In this document: positions 54,503 to 62,523 of the stretch, piece after piece | Layout of the letters: each line of letters opens with the position of its first letter | Position numbering within the stretch: the stretch's first letter is position 1 | Assembly: GCA_023150475.1 (NCBI GenBank) | Contig: JAKLKU010000003.1 | Span: forward strand, 124,001-188,000 | Origin: Planctomycetota bacterium | GTDB lineage: Bacteria > Planctomycetota > UBA1135 > GCA-002686595 | Length of the DNA: 64,000 nt | Direction: 5' to 3' | Made by a program: the position numbers and the translations under genes | The notes under the pieces: generated by a model | What the model saw: the letters and a program-made list of their open reading frames with translations, nothing else | Told to the model about the DNA's origin: nothing | The model's database searches: none

Positions 54503-55630
54503 CTAGAAGAAGATCCCGCGCATCTCGTCGGTCGGCTCGCGCTTCATCAACGACGCCACGGCGACTCTCGGATCCTTGCGTTCGAACAGGATGGCGTGGA
54601 CCTGCTCGGCGATCGGCAACGAAACGTCGCCGAGGTCCGATTCGGGCCCGAAGAGCGCCTTGGTCGTCCACACGCCTTCCGCGACCATCTTCATGCGGCC
54701 GAGCACGGCTTCGAGGGTCTCGCCGCGACCGATCGCTTCGCCGACGGCGCGGTTGCGCGAGTGGCGCGAGAAACACGTCGTCACGAGGTCGCCGATGCCG
54801 GCGAGCCCGAAGAACGTCTCCGCGCGGCCGCCCTTCGCGACGCCGAAACGCGCCATTTCGACGACGCCGCGCGTCACGAGCGCCGATTTCGCGTTGTCGC
54901 CGAGTTCGAGGCCGTCGCCGATCCCCGCCGCGAGCGCGATCACGTTCTTCAACGCGCCGGCGAGCTCGGCGCCGACGGGATCGAGGTGCGTGTAGATGCG
55001 CAACGATTCGCCGGCGAACGCGGCTTGGGTGCGCCGCGCGAGTTCTTCGTCGTCGCTCGCCGCGACGATCGACGCGGGTTTGCCGCGCGCGACTTCTTCG
55101 GCGTGGCTCGGACCGGTGAGCACGCACACCGGCCGGCCGCCGAGCGTCTCGGCGAGGATCTCGCTCGGCCGGCGCAGAGTCTCGATCTCGAGGCCTTTCG
55201 TCGCCGAGACGATGCCGGCGTCGCCGGGCAGCGCGTCGTCGAAGAGCGTCGCCGCGCCGCGCAAGAACTGCGTCGGCACGGCGCTGATCGCGAGCTCGGC
55301 GCCGAACGCGGCGGTCGGCGGATCGGCCGTGATCACGAGTTCGTCGGGCAAGCGTATGCCCGGCAGGAAGCGCGGGTTCTCGCGCCGCTCGGCGAGCTCG
55401 CGCGCGTACTCCGGCGAGTGACTCCACAGCGTGGTCGCGACGCCCTTCTTCACCAACAAGAGCGCGAGTGTGGTCCCCCACGCGCCGTCGCCTATGACGA
55501 CCGCGCGCCGCAGCGGAGCAAAGGACGGCGTGTTCTCCTGGGCATTGCTCGAGGTCCGTGCCGAGCCACTCGCCGACGTCGCTTTCGCCGCGTTCTGCGC
55601 CGACTTCGAGCCGCGCTTCGACGTGCTCAT
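54503..55630 (-). CDS. gpsA: NAD(P)+-dependent glycerol-3-phosphate dehydrogenase
   Basis: A 375-residue protein. The nucleotide-binding motif is VVIGDGAWGTTLALLL near residue 43, and the catalytic Lys lies in GALKNVIALAAGI. LTGPSHAEEVARG and GLAGIGDLVTTCFS are further family motifs. It reduces dihydroxyacetone phosphate to sn-glycerol-3-phosphate for phospholipids. The N-terminal 38 residues (Ser/Thr/Ala rich) precede the usual start. The ATG overlaps the plsY stop (ATGA), so the two enzymes of the same pathway are coupled. Confidence 0.93.
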   Translation of the reverse strand: MSTSKRGSKSAQNAAKATSASGSARTSSNAQENTPSFAPLRRAVVIGDGAWGTTLALLLVKKGVATTLWSHSPEYARELAERRENPRFLPGIRLPDELVITADPPTAAFGAELAISAVPTQFLRGAATLFDDALPGDAGIVSATKGLEIETLRRPSEILAETLGGRPVCVLTGPSHAEEVARGKPASIVAASDDEELARRTQAAFAGESLRIYTHLDPVGAELAGALKNVIALAAGIGDGLELGDNAKSALVTRGVVEMARFGVAKGGRAETFFGLAGIGDLVTTCFSRHSRNRAVGEAIGRGETLEAVLGRMKMVAEGVWTTKALFGPESDLGDVSLPIAEQVHAILFERKDPRVAVASLMKREPTDEMRGIFF

Positions 55631-56307
55631 GCGCGACCTCCATCGCCGTGTTTCTTCGCGCCAGCCTTCGGTTCCGTGCCCGCGATCATGCGCGCGATGT
55701 TCGATCGGTGACGCACGAGGATCAAGAGCGTGAGCAAACTCGCCGCGACGACGAGCTGGCCCGGATGCCCGAGCCAGAACGCCACCAGCGGGAAGGCGAG
55801 CCCCATCGCGATCGACGCGAGCCCGACGTACCGCAGGCCGTAGAAGCAGGCGAGCCAGACGAGACCACCCGCGACGAAGATCAGCGGGTCGAGCGCGATC
55901 AACGCGCCGCAGCCGGTCGCGACGCCCTTGCCGCCCTTGAAACGCAGGTAGAGCGGGAAACAGTGGCCGAGCACGGCGGCGGTGCCGCAGCAGAGCTGCA
56001 GCGAGAGCTTCGCTTCCGGCGCGATCTCGAACTCGGTCGAGAACGGCAACCAGCCGGCGAGCACCGGCACCGCGCCCTTCGCGACGTCGAGCAGGAACAC
56101 CAGGATGCCGAGCGGCTTGCCGAGCGCGCGCATCGCGTTGGTCGCGCCGATGTTGCCGCTGCCGACGGTGCGCAGATCGATGCCTTTGAAGCGCGCGACG
56201 ACGAGTCCGAACGGAATCGCGCCGAGCAGGTAGGACGCGAGCACCGCGACCCATTGGAGTCCGTGCGGCGCGACGAAGTCCGTCGTCGAAAGGACCGCGA
56301 TCGACAT
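55627..56307 (-). CDS. plsY: acyl-phosphate:glycerol-3-phosphate acyltransferase
   Basis: A 226-residue membrane protein with five to six helices. The three PlsY motifs are present: SYLLGAIPFGLVVARFKGIDLRTVGSGNIGATNAMRALGK, GHCFPLYLRFKGGKGVATGCG, and the third near LVWLACF/RHRSNIARM. It transfers an acyl group from acyl-phosphate to the product of GpsA, the first step of phosphatidic acid synthesis. Its stop overlaps the gpsA start. The ATG at 56307 was chosen because the protein then has the family length. Confidence 0.93.
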   Translation of the reverse strand: MSIAVLSTTDFVAPHGLQWVAVLASYLLGAIPFGLVVARFKGIDLRTVGSGNIGATNAMRALGKPLGILVFLLDVAKGAVPVLAGWLPFSTEFEIAPEAKLSLQLCCGTAAVLGHCFPLYLRFKGGKGVATGCGALIALDPLIFVAGGLVWLACFYGLRYVGLASIAMGLAFPLVAFWLGHPGQLVVAASLLTLLILVRHRSNIARMIAGTEPKAGAKKHGDGGRA

Positions 56308-56436
56308 CGAGCGGAAGACGGTAGCGTCCCGCGCGAGCCTTGGGTACCTCGGCGCAGCCCGGTCGAAGGCTCCACGGTCCGAGGCCGCGCACTCGGACGG
56401 TCGCTCGCCCGAGAGGCACACCGCTACACTCCCGCG

Positions 56437-58467
56437 ATGGCGCGCGGCGCGAAGTGCACGATCGGAGTCGACACGGGCGGCACGTTCACCGACTTGGTCG
56501 CGTACACGGACGGCGAGTTCCGGGTCGCGAAGCTGCCGTCGACGCCCGACGATCCGGCGCGCGCCGTCGTCGAAGGCGTGCACGAGCTCGGCGGGCCACG
56601 CGCGGACCAGCACGTCGTCCACGGAACGACGGTCGCCTTGAACGCGCTGCTGTCGGGCCGCACCGCGCGCACGGCGCTCGTGACGAACCGCGGCTTCGCC
56701 GACGTGCTCGAGATCGCGCGACAGGATCGTCCCGAGCTCTACGCGCTCCATCCGGCGAAGCCAAGTCCGCTCGTGCCGCGCGAGCTGCGTTTCGAAGTGA
56801 ACTCGCGCATCTGGCCGAAGCTCGACGGCTCGGGCTACGAGACGGTCGCACGGCCGACGAAAGCCGAACTCGCGCGGCTCGTGCGCGACTTGCGCCGCGC
56901 GCGGCCGCAGTCGATCGTCATCGGGCTCCTGCATTCGTACGCGCGGCCGGAGATCGAACGCGAGCTCGCGCGCGCCTTGCGTCCGCTCGGCGTGCCGCTG
57001 ACGCTCTCCGCGGAGATCCTGCCCGAGCACCGCGAGTACGAACGGTTCTCGACGGCGGCGGTCAACGCGGCGCTCGAGCCGTTGGTGCGCGACTACTTGC
57101 GCTCGTTGGGCGCCAGGCTCGCTCCCGCGCGACTCTCGGTGATGCAGTCCGCGGGCGGCACGCTCGCAGCGGAACGCGCCGCCGAACAGTGCGCGCGCAT
57201 CCTGCTCTCCGGCCCCGCCGGCGGCGTCGTCGGCGCGGCGCGCGCGGCACACGAAGCCGGCTTCGAGCGCATGGTCGGCTTCGACATGGGCGGCACGTCG
57301 ACCGATGTCGCGTTCCACGGCGCGCGCACGCGGCTCGCCGGCGAAGCGCGACGCATCGCCGGCCACGCCGTCGGCGTGCCGATGCTCGACATCCACACGA
57401 TCGGCTGCGGCGGAGGCTCGCTCGTCGAAGTCGACGCCGACGGCGTGCTGCACGTCGGGCCGAAGAGCGCCGGCGCCGATCCCGGGCCGGTCTGCTACGG
57501 CAAGAGCGATCGACTGACGGTCACCGACGCGCACGTGTTGCTCGGCCACGTCGCGCGCGGCGCGTTCCTCGGCGGCGCGCTCGAACTCGACGTCGAACGC
57601 GTCGCACGCGCGTTCGAGAAGCTCGCGAGGCGGCTCGGCACGCCGCCGCACGCAGCGGCCGAGATCGTGCTCGAAGTCGCGCGCGCCTCGATGCGCCGCG
57701 CACTCGGCGTGATGACGATGCAACGCGGCGAGGATCCGCGCGCCGTGCCGCTGGTCGGTTTCGGCGGCGCGGGCGGACTGCACGCGGCGGCGCTCGCCGA
57801 AAGTGCGTCGATGCCGTGCGCTCTCGTGCCGCGTTTCGCCGGCTTGCTCTCCGCGTACGGCATGGCGACCGCCGACGCGCTCGCCGAGCGCAGCGCGAGC
57901 GTGCTCACGCTGCTCTCGCGGCTCTCGGCGCGCGAACTCGCGGCGCGCGTCGGCGAACTCGCGCGAGCCGCGCGTGCGGAGCTGCTCGCCGACGGCCAGC
58001 CGGCGCGCGCGATCGAACTCGAGCCCAGCGCCGACGTGCGTTACGCGGGCCAGAGCTTCGAGCTCGGCGTGCCGCTCTCCCGGACGCGCGGCGGCGCGAC
58101 TCCCGCCGCGCTCGTTCGTGCGTTCACCGAGGCTCACCGCGCGCTCTACGGTTTCGTGCTCGACGGGCGCGAGATCGAGCTCGTGCAGTTGCGCGTGCGC
58201 GCCCGCGTCGCGGCTCGCGTGCCGCGCGCCGACCCGCCGCGCCGCCGCGCCAGCGCCGAACGAGCTCGGCTCGGCGAACGCGCCGCGCGTTTCGGACGCC
58301 ACGGGCTCGTGCGGCGTACGCCGGTCTTCGACCAAGCGCGTATGCCGCCGGGTTCGGGCGTCGCCGGCCCAGCGTTGATCGAGGACTTCTCGGGCACGAC
58401 CTTGGTGCCGCCCGGTTGGCGCGCGCGCGTCGTCGGCGGCGGGCACCTCCTGCTCGCGCGCCGCTGA
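56437..58467 (+). CDS. hydantoinase A / N-methylhydantoinase-type ATP-dependent amidohydrolase
   Basis: A 676-residue protein of the hydantoinase/oxoprolinase A family. The N-terminal IGVDTGGTFTDLVAY and central FDMGGTSTDVAFHG are the two ATP-binding (actin-like) motifs. GCGGGSLVEVDADGVLHVGPKSAGADPGPVCYG is the conserved active-region motif, and the C-terminal part ends with DFSGTTLVPPGWRARV. Such proteins open 5-membered rings with ATP, usually together with a B subunit (HyuB). No HyuB gene is nearby, so the substrate is unknown. Confidence 0.9.
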   Translation: MARGAKCTIGVDTGGTFTDLVAYTDGEFRVAKLPSTPDDPARAVVEGVHELGGPRADQHVVHGTTVALNALLSGRTARTALVTNRGFADVLEIARQDRPELYALHPAKPSPLVPRELRFEVNSRIWPKLDGSGYETVARPTKAELARLVRDLRRARPQSIVIGLLHSYARPEIERELARALRPLGVPLTLSAEILPEHREYERFSTAAVNAALEPLVRDYLRSLGARLAPARLSVMQSAGGTLAAERAAEQCARILLSGPAGGVVGAARAAHEAGFERMVGFDMGGTSTDVAFHGARTRLAGEARRIAGHAVGVPMLDIHTIGCGGGSLVEVDADGVLHVGPKSAGADPGPVCYGKSDRLTVTDAHVLLGHVARGAFLGGALELDVERVARAFEKLARRLGTPPHAAAEIVLEVARASMRRALGVMTMQRGEDPRAVPLVGFGGAGGLHAAALAESASMPCALVPRFAGLLSAYGMATADALAERSASVLTLLSRLSARELAARVGELARAARAELLADGQPARAIELEPSADVRYAGQSFELGVPLSRTRGGATPAALVRAFTEAHRALYGFVLDGREIELVQLRVRARVAARVPRADPPRRRASAERARLGERAARFGRHGLVRRTPVFDQARMPPGSGVAGPALIEDFSGTTLVPPGWRARVVGGGHLLLARR

Positions 58468-58624
58468 GCTCGAAACGCGTGCGCGGCGGGGTCCGGCGGC
58501 CGTGCGCCGCAGGTTGCAAACTCGCGCGCGGTCCTTACCATGTCGCGGCTTCGGGGAGCCCCTCACGGACTCCCGTCTCCTCCCGATCCCCTCACTCTTC
58601 ACTCGTCAGCGATAGGAATCACCC

Positions 58625-58891
58625 ATGACCTACGTGATCGCCGAGCCGTGCGTGAACACGAAGGACACGGCTTGCGTCGAAGTCTGCCCGGTCGACTGCA
58701 TCCACCCGACCAAGAACGAGCCGGATTTCGCGAAGGAGACGATGCTCTACATCAATCCGGACGAGTGCATCGACTGCGGTGCCTGCGCTCCGGAGTGCCC
58801 GGTCGACGCGATCTTCGACGAGAACGAAGTGCCCGAGCAGTGGGCCAAGTACACGAAGATCAACGCGGACTGGTACAAGAACCGCGGCTGA
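58625..58891 (+). CDS. bacterial ferredoxin with two iron-sulfur clusters (FdxA-like)
   Basis: An 88-residue protein. The first cluster region is [27 protein letters not shown] and the second is [16 protein letters not shown]. The spacing is that of 7Fe ([3Fe-4S]/[4Fe-4S]) or 8Fe ferredoxins of the FdxA type, with a C-terminal [19 protein letters not shown] tail. It is a soluble electron carrier, and the partner is unknown. It is preceded by GGAATCACCC before the ATG. Confidence 0.93.
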   Translation: MTYVIAEPCVNTKDTACVEVCPVDCIHPTKNEPDFAKETMLYINPDECIDCGACAPECPVDAIFDENEVPEQWAKYTKINADWYKNRG

Positions 58892-59026
58892 GCGCGCGCT
58901 CGAACGTTTCCGTTCGGATCAAGGCGACCCGGTGCTTCGCGACGAAGCGCCGGGTCGCGTCGTTCCCTCACGGCCGCGCACTCGGCGCACGTGGCTACGT
59001 TCGCGCTTCGGACGCCGAAGCGGCGT

Positions 59027-59908
59027 TCAGTTCTCTTCGATCAACCGGAACGTGACGCGCTGCGGCAGGATCGTCGCGACGGCGACGCCGCCGCGGGTCG
59101 CCGGCGTGTAGCGCCAACGCTTGACCGCTTCGATCGCGGCCTCGTCGAGCCGCGGGTAGCCGCTCGAAGTCTGCACGCGCACGTCGGTGACGACTCCCGT
59201 GGCGTCGACCGCGACGCGCAGCACCACCGAACCTTCTTCGTTCAGGCGGCGGGAGATCTTCGGGTAGGTCGGCTCGTCGCCCGCGAGGAAGACCGCCGGC
59301 GTGTCGGGCGGCGGCGGAGCGACGCTCACTCGCAGTCCGGTGCCGGCTTCGCTGCCGGCGCCCGCGCCTCCGGTCGTGCCATCGACGCCGTCCGGACTGC
59401 CGCCCGAGCCGTCGCCGGTGCCGGAGCCGCCCGCGAAGGTCACCGGAGCCTTCCGCTCGAGCTTCGGGATCGCGCCCGGACCGACGCCGATCCAGGCGAC
59501 CTCAGGGCTGGGCTCGCCGAGGACCGGCGGCGCGGACGACGCGACCACGGTCGAGCCGACGTTCTCGCGCAACGTCTCGAGCGGCGGCAGCGCGTCGAAA
59601 TCGAACACGTCGAGCGCGACTTCGGGCTCGGGCGCATCCTGGACGGTCAGCCGAGGCTCTTCGGGCGCGGGGAGCGGCGGCGCGCGGTACGTGCGCAGAT
59701 CGAGCTCGAAGGTCTCTTCCTCCTCGACTTCCGCGACCACGGGCTCCTCCGCCGCGAACGCGCCGTGATGGATGCCATACGCCGCGAGCCCGCCGACCGC
59801 CGCGCCATGCAACACGAGCGACACGACCACGAACAACGGAAACGTCCGCGGAGAGATCTCCGCGGGGTCGCGTCGGGGGTGCTTGGCTGCGGTTTGGCGA
59901 ACGTCCAT
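59027..59908 (-). CDS. tonB: energy transducer TonB
   Basis: A 293-residue protein with an N-terminal membrane anchor (FPLFVVVSLVLHGAAVGGLAAYGI). A long Pro/Glu/Gly-rich periplasmic linker follows. The C-terminal TonB domain contains PTYPKISRRLNEEGSVVLRVAVDATGVVTDVRVQTSSGYPRLDEAAIEAVKRWRYTPA. It transfers proton-motive energy to outer-membrane receptors. It lies downstream of two TonB-dependent receptors on the same strand, so it may serve them. No ExbB/ExbD is in the window. Confidence 0.93.
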   Translation of the reverse strand: MDVRQTAAKHPRRDPAEISPRTFPLFVVVSLVLHGAAVGGLAAYGIHHGAFAAEEPVVAEVEEEETFELDLRTYRAPPLPAPEEPRLTVQDAPEPEVALDVFDFDALPPLETLRENVGSTVVASSAPPVLGEPSPEVAWIGVGPGAIPKLERKAPVTFAGGSGTGDGSGGSPDGVDGTTGGAGAGSEAGTGLRVSVAPPPPDTPAVFLAGDEPTYPKISRRLNEEGSVVLRVAVDATGVVTDVRVQTSSGYPRLDEAAIEAVKRWRYTPATRGGVAVATILPQRVTFRLIEEN

Positions 59909-60001
59909 GCCGGGCTCGAGCGGGGCCTCGGGAGGCCGGCTCGGGTCTGCCTACGCGGCCCGAGCTCCGTTGGATTGTAGTCCGCCGGCGCGCCGGCGGT
60001 C

Positions 60002-62077
60002 TCAGAACGAAAGGTGCACGCCCGCGACCACCCCGAACCCCGGCGCGTCGAAGCCCGAGCCGTGCACGCGGTACTCCTCGTCGAGAAGATTGTGCACGCC
60101 GAGGGACCAGTACGAGCCGCGGGTGCGCTCGCCGATCGGCCCCGTGATGTCGAAGTCGAGCGTGACCCAGCCGTCGGTACCGGTCGGGTCGATGCGCGGG
60201 TCGGTCTTGTCCTGCGGCGCGAGCTTGTTCTGCGTCGTCGCCCAACGCATCGAGAGGTCCGCCCGCTCGAGCCACGTGCGCGCCTCGTAACCGACGCCGA
60301 CGGTGCCGAAGAGCGGCGGCACCTTGGTCGCGGGCACGTCCAGGAACGGCTGGTCGCTGGTGGTCGGATCGACGAAGTCGTCGTACTGCTTGCCGTAGGT
60401 CCACTCGACCCGAGTGTCGAACGTCCACGGCGAATCCGAGCCGCCAAGCCGCCGCGAGTAGGAACCTTCGACGCCGTAGAGCTCGACCGTGCCCGCGTTG
60501 TCGCGGATGTAGGTCTCGTCGCCGATCGCCGGGCCGCCGGCGTTGACGAGCCGTCGCCCGATCGTGTCGGAGATGCTGTTCGCGTAGACCGCGAGCGCGC
60601 CGGTCCAGCGCGCCGCTTCGACTTGCAGCGCGAGCTCGCCGTACAGCGACTGCTCCGGGTCGAGGTCCGGGTTCGCGAGCTCGGTGCCGCCCGCGAAAGT
60701 CGCGTTGCGCGCGAGTTCGGAGAGATTGGGCGCGCGGAAGCCCTGCGCGACGGTGCCGACGAGTTTGACGCCTTCGGCGACGTCGCGGCCGACCGCGAGG
60801 CTGCCGCTCAGCGCGTCGAAGTCGCCTTCTTCGCGTTGCGACGTCGTCAGGTCCTTGAACGCGAAGTCGTAGAACCCGTAACGGACGCCCAGCGTGACGT
60901 CGAACGGCTGCAGCGAGAGCAGCTCGTCCTGCACGAAGATGCCGCTCGACGTGTAGCGCGAACCCGGCGCGAAGTTGCCGACGTTCGGCGTCTGCGCGCC
61001 GGTGTTGACGTTCACGTCGACTCGACCCGAATCGACCTCGTCGTAGTCGACGTCGAAGCCGTACGTCACCAAGTGGTCGGCGCCGATCGCCTTCTTGAAG
61101 TCGACGCCGAGCCCGAGCGTCGTGACGGTGTCGTGCTCCATCCGGCGCGTCGAGCTGCCGAAGTTCCGGATCTCGCGATCCTCGTTGTAGAAGCGGAACG
61201 AACCGCGCACTTGGACCGCATCGGCGAAGAGGCCGGGGTTCGCGTCCTCGTAGGTCAGCACGTTGAACTGCCGGTCCTGGATCGCGAACAGGAATTCGTC
61301 GTTCGACGGATTCGTCTGGCCGAAGCCGACGTTCAGTCGATCGGTGCGCGGCACGTCGTGGTCCTTCGAGATGATCGTCGTCGCGCGCAGCGAACGTGCG
61401 TGGCCGAGCGTCGACTTCCACGAACCGAAGAAACTCTCTCCGTGGTACCCAGTGTTGTCGACGGTGCCCGAAGCCGACTCGAGATCATCCCAGTCGTGGT
61501 AGCCGAGGCCGGCGAGCCAGCCGTAGCTCTCGCCGGCGCCCGAGAGTTCGAGCGAGGATCGGTAGCCCTCGGTGACGCTTTGGTAGGAACCGTCGACCGC
61601 GGCGTGGAACGCGCCGTCGACGTCGGCCGAGCCGCGCGTCGGCTCGCGGTGTTTCGTCCAGATCAGGATCACGCCGCCGAGCGCGTCCGAACCGTAGAGC
61701 ACCGACGTCGGGCCGCGCACGACTTCGACGCGCTCGACGATCGCCGGATCGATGCCGTTCAGCGACTGGTTCGGCCCGCCGCGCGTCGACGAGTCGTTCA
61801 AGCGCACACCGTCGACGACGATCAGGATCTGGTTGCCGATCAGCCCGCGCAGGATCGGCGCGCCGCCGCCGAGGTTGGTCTCCTGGACGAAGACGCCGGC
61901 CGCCTTGGCGAGCATCCGCGGGAGCGAACGTTCCCCGGTCGCGTAGAGCTCGTCGCTCGTGACCACGGTGACGTCGGCCGACGTGGTGGTCGCGGTCGCG
62001 CTCGAACGCGAGGCCGTGACGACGGTTTCCTGGATCGGTGCGGGTGCGGGATCTTGGGGCGTCGGGGCGACAAACAT
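60002..62077 (-). CDS. TonB-dependent outer-membrane receptor (copy 1)
   Basis: A 691-residue receptor. The TonB box/plug part starts QETVVTASRSS and contains LPRMLAKAAGVFVQETNLGGGAPILRGLIGNQILIVVDGVRLND and VERVEVVRGPTSVLYGSDALGGVI. The barrel follows, with FRAPNLSEL and the C-terminal NLLDEEYRVHGSGFDAPGFG, ending in Phe. It resembles catecholate/haem/cobalamin-type receptors, and the substrate is unknown. The Met at 62077 gives no signal peptide, and the upstream frame, although open, shows none either, so the start may be mis-placed. It is paralogous to the next receptor. Confidence 0.88.
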   Translation of the reverse strand: MFVAPTPQDPAPAPIQETVVTASRSSATATTTSADVTVVTSDELYATGERSLPRMLAKAAGVFVQETNLGGGAPILRGLIGNQILIVVDGVRLNDSSTRGGPNQSLNGIDPAIVERVEVVRGPTSVLYGSDALGGVILIWTKHREPTRGSADVDGAFHAAVDGSYQSVTEGYRSSLELSGAGESYGWLAGLGYHDWDDLESASGTVDNTGYHGESFFGSWKSTLGHARSLRATTIISKDHDVPRTDRLNVGFGQTNPSNDEFLFAIQDRQFNVLTYEDANPGLFADAVQVRGSFRFYNEDREIRNFGSSTRRMEHDTVTTLGLGVDFKKAIGADHLVTYGFDVDYDEVDSGRVDVNVNTGAQTPNVGNFAPGSRYTSSGIFVQDELLSLQPFDVTLGVRYGFYDFAFKDLTTSQREEGDFDALSGSLAVGRDVAEGVKLVGTVAQGFRAPNLSELARNATFAGGTELANPDLDPEQSLYGELALQVEAARWTGALAVYANSISDTIGRRLVNAGGPAIGDETYIRDNAGTVELYGVEGSYSRRLGGSDSPWTFDTRVEWTYGKQYDDFVDPTTSDQPFLDVPATKVPPLFGTVGVGYEARTWLERADLSMRWATTQNKLAPQDKTDPRIDPTGTDGWVTLDFDITGPIGERTRGSYWSLGVHNLLDEEYRVHGSGFDAPGFGVVAGVHLSF

Positions 62078-62523
62078 CGGGGGCTCTCCAGCCGACAGGA
62101 CGAACTCGGGGGAGCGCAAGAACGCGCGCGGCCGCGAACGGTTCAAACCGACCTCGCCCGGGATACTGTCACTCGTCGTTGCGCCGAAAATCTCGAGCGG
62201 GATGCAACCGGACGCTCGAAGGCGAGTCCATGCTGGAAGCCCCGACGTGTGTCCGCAGTCGCGAACCGCGCACGGAGTCGCGCGAAGAGCGCGCGAAGCT
62301 GTCGCCACGCCACGTTGCGCGCCGGTGTGTCCCGCGCTCGTCCGTCGCGGTCGTTGCCCCTCGAGGCGCCCTTCGAGTCCCGAGACGGGCCGACCCTCGC
62401 AGCGAGGGGCCGACGCCGCCAAAAAGTGCCCTGGCGAGGCCAGGAACCGGGTTTTCGTGACCCAACGGACCGTGCCAGTATCGTGAGGTCGGCCGCGGCG
62501 GCGCCTGGCTGGCGTACCCGTGC
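62078..62523. other. gap between the two TonB receptors
   Basis: About 446 bases with no supported gene. A hairpin with CCCTCG/CGAGGG arms lies at 62394-62408, 115 bases after the stop of the upstream receptor, and could be its terminator. No cobalamin riboswitch or Fur-box-like sequence was recognised. The promoter of copy 1 should lie here. Confidence 0.4.

Noticed and set aside
55558..56436. Extended N-terminus of the hydantoinase gene
   Set aside because: It is antisense to plsY and gpsA and Arg/Glu rich; the ATG at 56437 gives the typical start IGVDTGGTFTD.
62078..62523. Cobalamin riboswitch before the TonB receptor
   Set aside because: No B12-box-like conserved core was recognised on either strand.
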